Positions 9,974-20,807 of a stretch of 23,354 nucleotides of DNA are shown here, in pieces (position 1 is the stretch's first letter; the number at the start of each line of letters is the position of its first letter). Under the pieces are notes generated by a model. That model saw nothing but the letters and a program-made list of their open reading frames with translations. It ran no database searches and was not told the origin of the DNA. The stretch spans positions 1 to 23,354 of the forward strand of contig JADNRX010000769.1 of assembly GCA_015501595.1 (NCBI GenBank), read 5' to 3'. The DNA comes from Hymenopellis radicata. Taxonomy: Eukaryota > Basidiomycota > Agaricomycetes > Agaricales > Physalacriaceae. The position numbers were made by a program, and so were the translations under genes.

Positions 9974-11431
9974 ATGGTACTTACGCGTCACAAATCTGCT
10001 TTGGTTCTGATCGCGAATTTCTTCAGCCGGACATTCCTCTCGAAATTCAAGACTTTGGTCGTGAAGGCTTTATATCCAAGCGCATTCTCCGCGGAAAGCG
10101 AAGCTGCATGCCTCCGCGACCTTCGCGCGGTGTGCTTAGCTTGGCCGGGAACTATGGCGATAGTTCGCAAGATAATCTTTTCCGACATATCCATCCGAGC
10201 ATGGGATCATAACATCGACGCTTCTCTTTGCAATCTTTGTCTAGCGCTTGAAAATGACCCCAACGTCGCCAACTTCATTCAGTACATCACCTTATCGGAC
10301 GAGATGTCTGGTATGTGTCGGCCTCATAACAGCCCATTCGTTTGCATTGTCGATAGCCCGCGTTTGAACTGTCTGTTGTCATTCTTCCCGCATATGTGCC
10401 GCCTCCGCACTCTCACCCTACAACATATCCAATTTCACAAGCTGGCGGATTCGGCGCAGTTTCTGCACGCCTTGGAGGGCTCTCCCATCGAAAAGCTCGC
10501 CCTCGAAAACTGCACGTTCTCCATTTCGGCTTTCAGTGCATTCTTCAAAGCCTTTGGTGAACCAGGAGGACTCCGCGACCTTGACATCGACGGGATCTGT
10601 CTTTTCCCTGATAGCACGCAGTCCGACATGGAGGATACTTTCGACGTCCTGCTTGAAGGGACTCAGGATTGGGACCAAGAGAGCACTTGGAGTTGTGGGA
10701 CATTGAGAAGCCTGTGAGCTCGTCTTTCCTCTGTGTCGACAACCTGGAATTGGGACCATCTGGTGATGAAATTGACCGGTCCGGTTCTATGATGCTGCTG
10801 GACTTTCTCGCAAGTAATAAGTGGTCTCCCTTCGAAGTTATTGAAAATCTGGTCGTACGTGGCTCGGTCATGGATTACCTTCTCGTCGACCGAATCAACA
10901 ACATCATTCGTCGGTATGAACTCACGTATTTGGTGCTCGAAGGCTTCTCGCAGTGTAAGTGAGATGCTGTGTTCTGTGAACCGGAACGGTCTTAACCGTC
11001 TTGTAGTCCGCTACCTGGAAGGTGTCCCGCTCTACCTAGCAGGTGTCCGGAACGTCGACTTTGAACTATCGATTGGCGACGGTTTCGCCATTGCTTACAA
11101 GGATCGAGACCGTTTTGCGTGGTACTTCGAAAGCCTCAGCACAGTTCCGCCAGGTTCAAGATTGAAGGGAGTCTACTTGTGCTTCTATGTGACTGTCTCT
11201 TTGAGAATACTGTATATGGAGGACGAGGAGTGGCGCTGGCAACAGCTGGATGAGGTCCTCTCTCGTTTGCAGCTCGACACTTTGACTATCTCTGTATTTC
11301 CTTGCGACAATATCTGGACACCAGCGGCGCAGGCTTGGTTGTTGGACGTTTGTTTCCGAAAAGTTCGGCGAAGTATCTTTCAAAGGGAAAACACGCAACG
11401 GAGCTTGGTAGAGAGAGTCGGAGCGCGTTGA
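9974..11431 (+). CDS. F-box-like protein of basidiomycete type, about 451 aa, two frame lesions
   Basis: Resembles the large basidiomycete F-box/leucine-rich group (substrate adaptors of SCF ubiquitin ligases). Proposed exons: 9974-9976 (ATG alone), 10027-10954 and 11007-11431. The N-terminus then reads MPDIPLEIQD...LVVKALYPSAF...LRDLRAVCLAW...IIFSDISIR, matching the family pattern of IPLEI, LxxCxLVCxxW and a following strand. Next come leucine-rich stretches (FPHMCRLRTLTLQHIQF, LEGSPIEKLALENCTF, GLRDLDIDGI). One extra T in the run at 10054-10056 and one missing base near 10691-10700 break the frame; with both corrected the exons give 452 codons. The intron at 10955-11006 is consensus. The one-codon first exon is a weak point: the alternative is no first intron and a different N-terminus. 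Confidence 0.62.
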
Positions 11432-11870
11432 CGATATGGACGTGAGGAGTTCGACGGAGAGAACCGGTGAACGAGGTTTAGTCTGCCACCAAAGTTCAAT
11501 ATTAACGTCTGGCCCGATTGCTTGTAGCCCCAATACGGAATTCTTCTCTACGTTGTCTGTCTGTCTGCGTGCAGACGTAAAATTGTACAATGGTACCATT
11601 TCAAATGCTAGCATTATGTCTTCCGTCCGCTGCTAAGCTTCTGTCTCCGCAACACGATATCAACTTGAAATTCGGAATGTCGCTCGGACCACGAGCGGTT
11701 CCCTCGGCACGTCTCCCCTCTCGACGTATTAGGCTGGATGACAACGTGACAACTGGTCTCCTGTATCTTAATCCAGCGCCCTACCATCATTCATGTCGAG
11801 CGTGCTGGGAAAGAGACGCCCTCAAACTACAAAAGGTGATTGTCGGATCCCACAGATCATTTTACAGTAG
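11432..11870. other. Intergenic stretch between F-box and unknown gene
   Basis: Apart from the ALDH relic at 11511-11557 nothing is recognised. The first exon of the next gene may lie here, but I could not fix a donor site. Confidence 0.4.
11511..11557 (-). pseudogene. Short aldehyde dehydrogenase relic (GYKQSG region)
   Basis: Bases 11511-11529 are identical over 19 nt to 15337-15355, inside exon 13 of the ALDH gene, in the same orientation. Similarity continues with mismatches to about 11557. Read on the minus strand it gives WGYKQSG, the end of the ALDH C-terminal motif. Too long a match for chance in this window. Isolated fragment, no function. Confidence 0.7.
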
Positions 11871-12774
11871 AAATTGACCCCAACAATAGCGCCACCGAAG
11901 AAGAAAAGGAGCAACGAACATCAACTCCCCTCACATGCATTCCAACTCCGGCTCTCTACTCTCCGGTTTGTGGGAGATCCTCGACTGGTGTGGGGCGATG
12001 ATGAACCAGAAGTGGTTGGCTCCTGGGATATCCCCTCCGGGTCGCCGCCACACATCAACCTCCAGCCAGACGGGTACTCCAAGTCCGAAGAGGCATTCAT
12101 CTACAGACCCATAAGGCCTTTTCCTTCATTTACAAACGCTCTACGCGTATATTCTGGAATGACGAGGACGATGATGGTGTTCTAGCCTATGACCACAAAT
12201 CACAGTCACCAAGGCTCTACCTCCACCCGGACGACTCGCATCAGAGGCCATACCGTGGCAGCATCTTTGACATGGACAAGGCTGACGAGTACGAAGCACC
12301 ACGTCTCCAACAGGACAATCCCCCTTTCCAGATCATCGTCACCTGTGACTACGACTCGAGCTCCCGTGTTGTTTTGGCAACCCGTGCGAGCAGATACCGT
12401 ACCCTTTTCATCGAGGAACCTGATGTTGAGGGCGCAAATGACGCATGTGACAACACTGGCAGAGCATTTTACGGCTGGTTTGGGGATTGGGCCAAGGCAT
12501 TCATCAAGGCAGATTGGAAGAACTGGGGAAACAGACTCTCAGTGATCCTGCGCTGGGGTGCATTGAATGCATCCAGTGGAGCAACGGGTATAACAACAGC
12601 AAGGTGAAGCTCTGGGGAATCGATGTTAGGCTGGAACCGGTCCCAAACAGTGTGGTCGCCGAACGGAATCCCAATATGCCCGACGAAGACGATGACAGTG
12701 ATTGGGAGGAGGACGATGTCAAGGTCAACCGAAATATCGATTACATTCCTACAAGATCCGGGCAACAATACTGA
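11871..12774 (+). CDS. Unrecognised protein with basic N-terminus and acidic tail, frame broken twice
   Basis: Not recognised. A continuous coding-like reading starts after a possible acceptor (TAG at 11868-11870). It runs APPKKKRSNEHQ (a basic cluster that could be a nuclear signal), LRFVGDPRLVWGDDEPEVVGSW, IPSGSPPHINLQPDGYSK, IFWNDEDDD, SPRLYLHPDDSHQRPYRGS, FQIIVTCDYDSSSRVVLATRA, FYGWFGDWAKAFIKADWKNW, CIECIQWSNGYNNSKVKLWG, and the acidic DEDDDSDWEEDDVK, ending SGQQY-stop at 12774. Single missing bases near 12150 and 12540 are needed to keep this reading. It is rich in Trp, Asp and Pro with no membrane segment or signal peptide in the visible part. The true start exon is not identified. Its 3-prime end faces the gene at 13091. 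Confidence 0.55.
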
Positions 12775-13090
12775 GGGTTTTGGTCCAGGAAGCGTTTTTC
12801 AACGAGCCCGAAGAGCAGAGGGGTTGAACAAACTAGAACAGGACTCCTCAGCTGGGATCAGAGGATGAAAGCTTGCCATACATAAAAGAGAAGACGTACA
12901 TCGTATGACATGCTGGTTTTACCACGACTTTATTAACATATCCATGTAAGTATTCCACATGTCCGTGATGATCATACACACATGGGCCTAAACGAAACTA
13001 ACAGCGCGCCGTGGTATTGAGCGTCTATCCGGAAGGTACTTAGTAGGCTTGGAACGTGAGAAGTGCAGGGCAGCGCGAAAGATGGTGAAG
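12775..13090. other. Convergent intergenic stretch
   Basis: Lies between the 3-prime ends of two convergent genes. No further gene or element seen; likely holds both 3-prime untranslated regions. Confidence 0.5.
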
Positions 13091-13563
13091 CTACAGAACA
13101 TGGCCATACTGTGTGGAAAACACTGCCAGTGTGTGATTCGTGTTGCCAACAGTGTTGATCGTCATGCTAAAGACTCTTGACCTCATGGCGGGAGTCGGAT
13201 TTCTTTCAGGATATTGGTATCCGATATAGCAAGACGCGTCTACCATTGGTGAAGCGACCGGTATCGAGTCTAGCCCTTCACTGTCCTCTTCCTTCCCGAC
13301 ATAAACCTCATCCGCTTCTCCAGTGAACCAGATAGCCGAGAGTCGAAGCTCGAACGCATTGTCCGGGAGGCGTATTATTTGTGATGGTTTAGACTTCTTG
13401 GAGAATGCTGGTGGGCGGTAACAGAGAACGCGTTAGATGCCAGTCGGAAAAGCTTTCAACAGTCGCGGAGTCATTCAGTAACACGCACCTTCTTCGCCGC
13501 AGACTTTAAGTCATTCATGAGAGGAGACCCTACTCGTTTGTGTGCCGGTCTCGGTTCTACCAT
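13091..13563 (-). CDS. Unrecognised small protein, 131 aa, two exons
   Basis: Exon 1 is 13563-13485 and exon 2 is 13407-13091, joined through a 77-nt intron with donor GTGTTA and acceptor CAG; 396 nt in all. The protein begins MVEPRPAHKRVGSP, has a Lys/Arg-rich N-terminal 35 residues, then LPDNAFELRLSAIWFTGEAD, YIGYQYPERNPTPAMRSR and NTNHTLAVFSTQYGHVL-stop. A closer GTGCGT donor 4 nt upstream would lead to an early stop, so the GTGTTA donor is preferred. No signal peptide, membrane segment or known motif. About 160 nt downstream of the BTB gene on the same strand. Confidence 0.55.
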
Positions 13564-13722
13564 GGTCGTGGAAAGGAGGAAGAACCGAACAGGCAAGATA
13601 TTTAAACAAGAACATGACAAGGAAGACGCTGAGTATCGCGGTATCGTAATCGACAATGGAGATAAGGGGAGTCTCCGGCTACAGAAGGGATGCATAGAGA
13701 GACAGACACGTCCTTCACAAAA

Positions 13723-14827
13723 TCACCAGCCTTCGACTTCCAGCTTGACCTAGATGCAAACGATGAGCGCCCAGGTCGGATTTGGATTGGATGAGATGAT
13801 CACTTACAGAACGAAGAACGCTTTCCAGTTCATCATCTAAGAGTTTGACGATTGTTTGAATCATTTCGGGAGTTTGTGACGGGCACGCATTCCAAGCAGT
13901 AACGATTGTATCCTGGAGGACGCTTTCGTGCGACAGGCTAATCCGGGGACATCGTTCGACCTCAGACAAAGCTCGCTGTATAAGGGGACGAAGCCAAGGA
14001 TGCATAAATCGTGGTAGATCCGTCCGAGTGACAAGAAGAGCATCCGAGCCTAATCCGGAGCACCCTTCAACACATTCGACACGTTGAGGTTTGTGAAATT
14101 TCCTGCCAGTGGCAACCTCAGGCTTGGGGAATGACCGGTCATTGAGCAGCGACTCCGGGAAACGGCAATTGACTTTAAGTGCCAATACTTGGCACTCTCG
14201 AATAGAGTCACTCCCGGCGCGGCCTGGCATTTCGAATGAGGCTCCGCTTCCTTTCAAGAAGTCGCGTGCCGCATCGGTGCAACGCCAGAAATACTCGATG
14301 AAGCAATGATAGTCCAGCCCGCTGATGGAGTCCAACTCGGAAAAGCTGACCTGCGCTCGGAGCGGGGAGCGCAGAGACTCCCAGGCAGCAGTACGCCCGA
14401 TGTCCTCCCAGTCACATCGCCGCGCCATCACGAACGTCATGAGCGGCTGCGTCCTCGGCCATTCTGACGCAGCTACCATGTCTCGCAGAGACGCCATCGC
14501 CCGCTCCATCGTGCGCTTCTGCAACGCGGATACCAGTGATCCCCAAAATGCTGCTTCTAGGATGTAGGCAGTCGCAGCGACGTTCGTCGGATAGCAAAGA
14601 TGGAGTATCGCGCGCATATCGCGACAGTCTTCCTCTACCCGAAACTCAGGGAGCCTTTCGTCTGGGAAGCTATCGTTGGCGAAAAATTTGGAATGGCACA
14701 AAAAGGATTTTGTGACATAGAGAGAAACGTTATCCGACGTCCGTATGACCAGGTCGGTATCTGAACTGGGGGTTTCAAATATATCGTGTATGAGAGTGAT
14801 TGGCGATTCCAGCTGAGGCGAGGACAT
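13723..14827 (-). CDS. BTB/POZ domain protein, 348 aa
   Basis: Exon 1 is 14827-13808 (340 codons) and exon 2 is 13749-13723, encoding the last residues VKLEVEGW. The 58-nt intron has a GTAAGT donor. The BTB fold lies at residues ~20-125: DTDLVIRTSDNVSLYVTKSF, LCHSKFFANDSFPDE, DMRAILHLCYP and a following helix region. The rest is helical with Cys and Arg residues, as in the many basidiomycete BTB proteins of unknown partner; members elsewhere serve as Cullin-3 adaptors or in transcription. An upstream in-frame ATG at 14908 would add 27 residues; MSSPQLES at 14827 was chosen because the BTB core begins soon after. No frame lesion. Confidence 0.85.
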
Positions 14828-15201
14828 GGCTGTAGGAGAGAGAGCGCGCCTATCGATTACAGCGACATCCGTGTGAATGCCTCGTACATACGTAACCGCA
14901 AAGAACAAGGTTTTGCGTGATTTCCGCCTTGTTCAAGTACTGGGATACTCAATTGTTGACTATCGATGAACATCCGAGCGAGGGGCGAAGTTCCGGCGAC
15001 GGTTGAGAGTAGTAGTAAACGTTGAGGATGTGGCAGTGTGAAGTTTGACAGAGACAAAAGGGAAGAAGATGTGAACTAGGTTTGGCAAGTTACTCGGTTT
15101 CCGAGTAGTTCATGTATTACACCACGAACAGGCATTGCCTCCCAGAATACAGTCTGTCCTTTGACAGAGATCGTGAGTACATGATCCGACCTACGCTTGT
15201 A
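14828..15201. other. Intergenic, BTB promoter side and ALDH 3-prime flank
   Basis: No gene seen. It contains the upstream region of the BTB gene and the downstream flank of the ALDH gene, both on the minus strand. Confidence 0.5.
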
Positions 15202-17393
15202 TTACAGTCTCATTCCTAGATTAATATGCACCGCTTTCACTTGCGTATAGCTGTGCAACTCGTCAGCGATCGTACATGTAACCGAGTCAGAAGCACGCTT
15301 ACGTTTGGAGCGCATACTCTCCAAGCTCGCGTCCATGGCCCGATTGCTTGTAGCCTCCAAACGGCATACCGTTCTCTATCGTGTTATAGTTGTTGATGAA
15401 CAAGCTTCCCGCTTCTAGCGCATGAGCAACTCGGATTGCGCGCGCGTTGTTCTCGGTGAACACGGCAGCAGCCAGACCGTATTCCGTATCATTGGCAATC
15501 TCGATGGCCTCTGCCAGATATCATCAGGTTTGGACAAACAAGAGTACTGGTTACACACCTTCCTCGGTCTTGAACTTGATCAGAGATGCGACGGGTCCGA
15601 AAATCTCTTCACGTATAGACCTCATGTCGTTTGTACCGGAGAAGACGGTGGGCTGGATGAAGTATCCTTGCTCTCCGTGACGTTCACCCCCCGCATGTAT
15701 GGTCGCTCCTTCCTTCTTGGCTAGATCCAGATAACCCAATACGCGCTGAAGAAGTACATGTCAGCCCGAGAGATCTTAATGAACCGCGTGCACGTACATC
15801 CATCTGAGTTTGAGACACTTGAGGTCCATGTTGTGTACTCGCACTGAACGGATCACCGGCAGCGCCACCCAGAGCCTTCGCAGCAGCACTGAACTTCTCC
15901 ACAAACGCGTCGTAGATGCCCTCCTGTACTAGGATTCGCGAGCCCGCACTGCACGTCTGGCCTAGAGTCACGAATTTAGACGCTTAGAGTCGGAGCGACG
16001 AGGGTAACAAAATACTTACCTGCGTTGGGGAAGATACCCATAGACGCCCACTTGATGGCTTGTTCGAGATCCGCGTCATCGAAGATGATGTTAGGGCTCC
16101 TTCCGCCCAATTCCAGAGTGACGGCCTTCAAATTCGACTTGGCCGATGCCTCCTGTATGCGTCGTCCCGTCGCTGTACTGCCGGTGAACGCGACCTTCTG
16201 GATGAGAGGATGTTCAGCGATGGTTTGACCGACAGTCGAACCTGTAGGTGGCGCATCAGACGCGTTCAATAGTAGGCGTAAGCCAAAACGCAACAAACCA
16301 TATCCATTGACGATGTTCACAACGCCTGGTGGGAATCCAGCTTCGACGATAACGGCGGCCAACTTCTGTGCTGTCAGAGGGGTTAATTCTGAAGGCTACA
16401 TATATGCAAATCATTAGGAGGGATGGGGTTTCGGGGTTTAGGCCACTGACTTTCAAAACAATGGTGTTCCCGTAGCGAGGGCGGGTCCAATTTTCCAAGA
16501 CACCATGCTCTGAAAAGAACACCCTCAATTTCGGGGCTTCACAACGCGAGACGTAAGACGTACCAATGGATAGTTCCAGGGGACGATTTGGCCCTTTCAG
16601 ACATATCAGCGAGTGCTTCGATTCTGATAGGGATTAGTGTACGCACAACCACCCCGTACGGTTCGTGTCTAGTATAAGCCAGTTTCAATTCAGAGGTCTG
16701 TGCGCCCTGGTCAAATGGTTGAGGGTGATCTTTGGAAGCTGATTCGCACCTCGATTGTTTTGCCTTGGATCTTATCAGCGAAGCCGGCATAGTAACGGAT
16801 AGTCGAAACCGTGGCCCCAATGTCAAATCTCTTGGAGACGGCGAATGGTTTGCCTGTGGACGATATGTAAGCAGTAAATCTCGCATCGAGGAACATCCTA
16901 CCGGTGTTGAGCGACTCCAGCGCGGCGAACTCGTCGAGATCGCGTTCAATGAGATCAGCGAGCTTGTTTAATAATTTTCCACGCTGTGTTCCGGGGACTT
17001 TGAGGCCCCAAGAGGTTTTGTAAGCCTGTGATAGTGGCGTCGGCGTGGGCAAGATCGGTAATGCGGATAACCGACCTGTTTAGCTGCGGCTACGGCGAGG
17101 TCGACGTCCTCTTTACTTCCGGCAGCAACGGATGTGAGAAGCTTTCCGGTGGCTGGACAGGCGTCGGTTTCCGGCGTATCATTCAGAGGGGGGAGCGCGA
17201 GACGAACCTGGGTTGTAAACACTGCAACAGGGAATGGTCAGACTAGGCGGGTGTATAAAACCCAAGAGACGCACTCGATAGATCCTCCCTTGACGGGGTC
17301 AACGAACTTTCCGTTGATGAACAGTCCAGTGTTGATGTTCACCGTACCCTTGTAAGTCGGGGTGTCGAGAGTTTGTTGGAAAGTCGAAGGCAT
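15202..17393 (-). CDS. Aldehyde dehydrogenase (NAD(P)+), 501 aa, 14 exons, one 1-nt lesion
   Basis: Oxidises aldehydes to acids. Exons (minus): 17393-17275, 17221-17208, 17152-17076, 17025-16902, 16853-16750, 16697-16647, 16593-16564, 16509-16451, 16395-16299, 16241-16020, 15961-15798, 15745-15559, 15510-15303 and 15250-15202. Exon 2 is only 14 nt. Motifs: [35 protein letters not shown] with general-base Glu269, GQTCSAG with nucleophile Cys303, EIFGPV, and [19 protein letters not shown]. Numbering agrees with the canonical Glu268/Cys302. Exon 8 is one base short (59 not 60 nt), at the G3 run complementary to 16468-16470 in ALATGNTIVLK; this single loss would truncate the protein. Everything else is consensus, so a sequence error is likely. 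A decayed relative lies at 4660-5719 and a scrap at 11511. Confidence 0.95.
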
Positions 17394-17434
17394 ATTGAAG
17401 GGAAGAGTGTGTGTGATGATATGACTTCTTGGTG

Positions 17435-17444
17435 CTTTTATATA
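17435..17444 (-). promoter_or_regulatory. TATA box of the aldehyde dehydrogenase gene
   Basis: TATATAAAAG on the minus strand, 41 nt before the ATG at 17393. Strong TATA match. Confidence 0.65.
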
Positions 17445-18243
17445 CCATCAGTATGGCCCCGTACGCAATCACTTGACAGACAATCTTGGATCCGCTTCGG
17501 ATGACGACGATATCCGTAAGCATTACTTGGTAATTCCGAGTCCAGGAGAATACCGCAGGGGGCCGTGATGCTGACGATTTCGGGGCTGAATATCGGATTC
17601 GATGAGTCGCATGCGGTGGTCGTCGTCGGCGGTGTTCCACGGAAGACAAATACACGTCAAGCGCTCTTTCGAGTTGTGATGTAAGTAGTCGGTACCTCCG
17701 TAGACCTAGTGACGTGTTTCCAACCCAATGGGTCAAACACAACCCGTATCTATGCCTTCGAGTGGCGTCGGAGATGAATAATGAATGTAGTACATCTCAA
17801 ACCATGGGCGCTGAGTTCGGAGAGTCATCCATGACCAGGAGAGGTATGTTGAGTTACTTATGCGCGATTGTTGCGAGCAACCTTCCTCGAGATTCATACA
17901 AGGCCAGAGGGGAATTGTAAGTTCAAGTTGTAACACAGATCATCGAATTCTAAAGGCCAAAAGAACTCGCAATAATTTCTATAACAATCAAGAAGTGAAT
18001 CTGACCTTTTTCAACCTTTCTTCTCTACTTACTTAGATGAACCTTGGGTTTACACAACCCTTTGCTAGGAATTACAACTGGCATGTTCAGTCAGATTTAA
18101 TTGTCCGATCAAATTTTTCGTACCTTCATATTTTTCCCGTATTTCGTTCAAATGGATGACACTCGGAGCCGGGAGATGGTGGTCACTGTTCAAGTGCCAC
18201 ACCTGTCACGTGTCGAGTTTGATCCCCTCTCTTCCGTACCGTC
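17445..18243. other. Intergenic stretch between ALDH and the 89-aa gene
   Basis: Divergent spacer. No family match on either strand. Confidence 0.5.
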
Positions 18244-18513
18244 ATGGATCACGACGCATACACGTACGTCGCCGTTATGCTCGACGGCGCCGGCGCATAT
18301 ATCGACTCGCCGCACACTCTGGCGTCAATACATCCGTCGTTGAGCCACGTCGGCCAGGTGGGCGCGTTGGACAACGTCCAGCTGCTCAGCGTCGCCAAAT
18401 TCGACTGGGACGACCACGGTGAAGAAGTGTTGGCGCAGCTTAAGGAGGCGCCCGGCGTCGTGCGCGTCGATGTGCAGGAGCTGAAGCAAAGATCGAAGAG
18501 GGACGAATTATGA
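18244..18513 (+). CDS. Unrecognised 89-aa protein ending KRDEL
   Basis: Single-exon frame, rich in G and C at third codon positions over its whole length, which supports coding. It reads MDHDAYTYVAVMLDGAG, HTLASIHPSLSHVGQVGALD, VQLLSVAKFDWDDHGEEV and LKEAPGVVRVDVQELKQRS, ending KRDEL-stop. The alternation of a TYVAVM strand and an APGVVRVDV strand is loosely like proteinase-inhibitor-I9/propeptide folds, but this is only an impression. The last four residues resemble ER-retrieval signals, yet no signal peptide is present, so ER residence is not supported. Divergent from the ALDH gene. Confidence 0.5.
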   Translation: MDHDAYTYVAVMLDGAGAYIDSPHTLASIHPSLSHVGQVGALDNVQLLSVAKFDWDDHGEEVLAQLKEAPGVVRVDVQELKQRSKRDEL

Positions 18514-19986
18514 GTGCGTCTTTTGGTCTTTGCGACGTTGACGGCATTACCAACCTCGACGTCCTACAGGCGCCAGTCGACGCTAATAATGGCGGCCTAT
18601 GCTGCGCTCAACATCGGCGGGCGGCGTTGCCCGACGATAACGCGAGAGCCCATCATCTTACACTCTGTCTATATAATATCTTCGTCCGGCAGGAACGAGC
18701 TGTTTTCTATTTCTGAGGCACCTATTTATCAACAACGGCGCGACCAGGAGAGTAGGTGATGAGACTGCCAAAGATGGATGGGATTCTGGTGTCTCCGTGA
18801 AAGTAGATATGGGTTTTGTAAGCGTCTCTACCGCATGGGCTATCTGTGTACTGATTGGAGCACCTAGGTACTGATGTACTACCGGCAATGGCAATCGCTT
18901 CTTTCTATATCCTGTACGGATGTCAGGGCTTCCGATTTCCACTCACGTCAAAGGATGCCTCCCTGGCAACGAGGCAGCATGTAGTGCTCAGTCTGGGATC
19001 CCGTGGTCTGCGGTTGAGTAGGTGAGTGCATTTCGCGGATGTACACTTCTATTGTCAGCCGTGTGCTTAAGCAAAGCTTTGTTTAGAACATGACCACTGA
19101 ACAGGGAAACTCCGTTCGCCGCAGCCATGACGGCAGGGTATTACCTTTCTACTGGGAGCCTTCATCCGAATGCGACTGCCATTCCGCCCATTGGGATTTG
19201 TCTTGTGTGTCCATACACGGAGGCACTGCGCACGGCTCGATAATGTGCTTTACGTTCAAGCAAGCCTGGTCCGCAATAACACCGTCCCCACGTTAACGGT
19301 ATCAGACACAGAGTACGGGGATGCGTAAACAAATCTATCACAGTTCATGCCGTGCTGTATTCTGTCAAATGATTGATTGAGACGCCTCTAGCAACTATGG
19401 ATCCGAAGAGCCGAATGAATGAAGACAGTCGAGGTGTTCCACGGGCTATCCGTATCCTTTTCCGAGGAATTGTGAACCTCAGGTTATTGTGACGTGTCAA
19501 GACAGTATTAAAGGTGAAGTGACTCGCTCGCTCTGCGTACACGAGTTTAATGCCCACAGTTCATAGATGGTTGTACCTCAAGATAAAGGCGTGGTCGACA
19601 TTGGTCACCATCACCTACACCGCTTTGTCGCCGACTGATGACGATTCGACGATCATACGCCTTGACCATCTGTGCGGTAGCAGGCTAGGCCGGACGTCTA
19701 CGTCAAATGAATGATTACTGGTGCGGGCGAGATGTCACTTTCCACCTTTCACCGCCTCCACCCATATTACGAGTCCGGTATTACCCTCGTCCCCCTGCGG
19801 CTATACATACGGGCAACTCTGTCCCCACGCAACAGACGCACGCCTACCGTCGGGCAACGGAAGTGTTTAAAAGCTCGGTCCCTCTGATTGGACCTCCGAG
19901 TAAGCCCGCGCTGCGCTATCATCGTTCGTTGTGCACGTCCAAGTTATGTCGGCTGACCCGACCTCAGTGCCCTCGGGCTATGGGGC
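18514..19986. other. Long intergenic stretch, no gene seen
   Basis: About 1.5 kb. Several open frames of 65-95 codons exist on both strands, none with recognisable motifs or splice-supported partners. A TTTAAAAG at 19866-19873 and an inverted CCAAT (ATTGG, ~19887) may belong to the promoter of the gene at 19987. Confidence 0.5.
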
Positions 19987-20611
19987 ATGGCGTTGAATGG
20001 AACGACTATTCTGTGAGTTTGGTGTTTCCGGCGGCGGTGTTCTTGATGACTGACTGACTGGGTGTGGCTAGGTATGTGTCTGCGACCATTATTAGCGCGA
20101 TTCTGCTGGCGTTCACCGCACTGTTCATATGGCGGTGGAGGAGGACACGGAGGATGAGGTCGATGGGGCTGGATCCTTGGACGGGACGACCCGCGGTACT
20201 CATTCCGCCACAGCGCCCCGAGTTCTATGATGTATGGTTGGATGCGCCGTCGTCAGAGTGTGGGTGGGGTGATATCAAAGTGAGTTCAGCGATTATGTTC
20301 TGCTGGCGTTCAAGTACTCATCAAACGGGTAGCCTTTCTCGCTGGAGACGATATCGTCAATGACAAATCAATGCAAGACGGAGAAATCGAAATCGCGCTC
20401 GTCGCGCTTGTTCTCTCGGCCTAGGGATAACAAGTCGGAATCCAGTCTGGGCTCGAGTGTGGATGGGGTGTCGATAAATGAGAAGGCGATCCCGCCGTCG
20501 TTGCAGCTGTCCGTGTTCATCGCTATGCCCAGTCCCAAGTCGGAAAAGGGGGAGCAGGAGAACCAGATGACAGTTGGATTGGTCAGAGTGCCATACAATG
20601 GCCAGACCTGA
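19987..20611 (+). CDS. Single-pass membrane protein, 170 aa, basidiomycete type
   Basis: Exons 19987-20012, 20072-20279 and 20333-20611 join in frame to 171 codons. It begins MALNGTTILYVSATIISAIL; the hydrophobic span at residues ~9-27 (YVSATIISAILLAFTALFI) is followed by WRWRRTRRMR, so the C-terminal part should face the cytosol. The tail has P-rich IPPQRPEFYDVWLD, GWGDIKPFSLETI, a Ser/Lys-rich segment and LQLSVFIAMPSPKSEKG. This order (short outer N-terminus, helix, Arg cluster, WxDIKPLS-like, V-IAMPSP) recurs in a family of unnamed membrane proteins I recall from agarics; function unknown. No lesion. Convergent with the 2OG oxygenase, 196 nt apart. Confidence 0.75.
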
Positions 20612-20807
20612 TTCTTTTACGAGCGGATGATTAGCGCTGAGGATGATACCCTGCATGATTGACACCCCAATGCCTTTATGACCGTTGACGCCTACACATA
20701 CTTTACTGTACCTTTATATTGACGCAGAGTAGTGGCATAAATTGCTTCCCTTATATTGTTACAACAAGAGTATATACTTCTTACTTCAATTTTACTAGCA
20801 CCATTAC

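Noticed and set aside
9622..10212. 196-codon open frame on the plus strand as a separate gene
   Set aside because: Only its last part (PDIPLEIQD) resembles a protein family, and that part belongs to the F-box gene before the extra T at 10054-10056. The upstream part has no support.
17299..17742. 147-codon open frame on the minus strand over the ALDH start
   Set aside because: It overlaps ALDH exon 1 in a different frame; the [16 protein letters not shown] frame starting at 17393 is the one that joins all ALDH exons.
18514..18759. Open frames directly after the 89-aa gene, one overlapping its stop as ATGA
   Set aside because: Start-stop overlap is not meaningful for fungal genes, and neither frame shows motifs or sustained codon bias.
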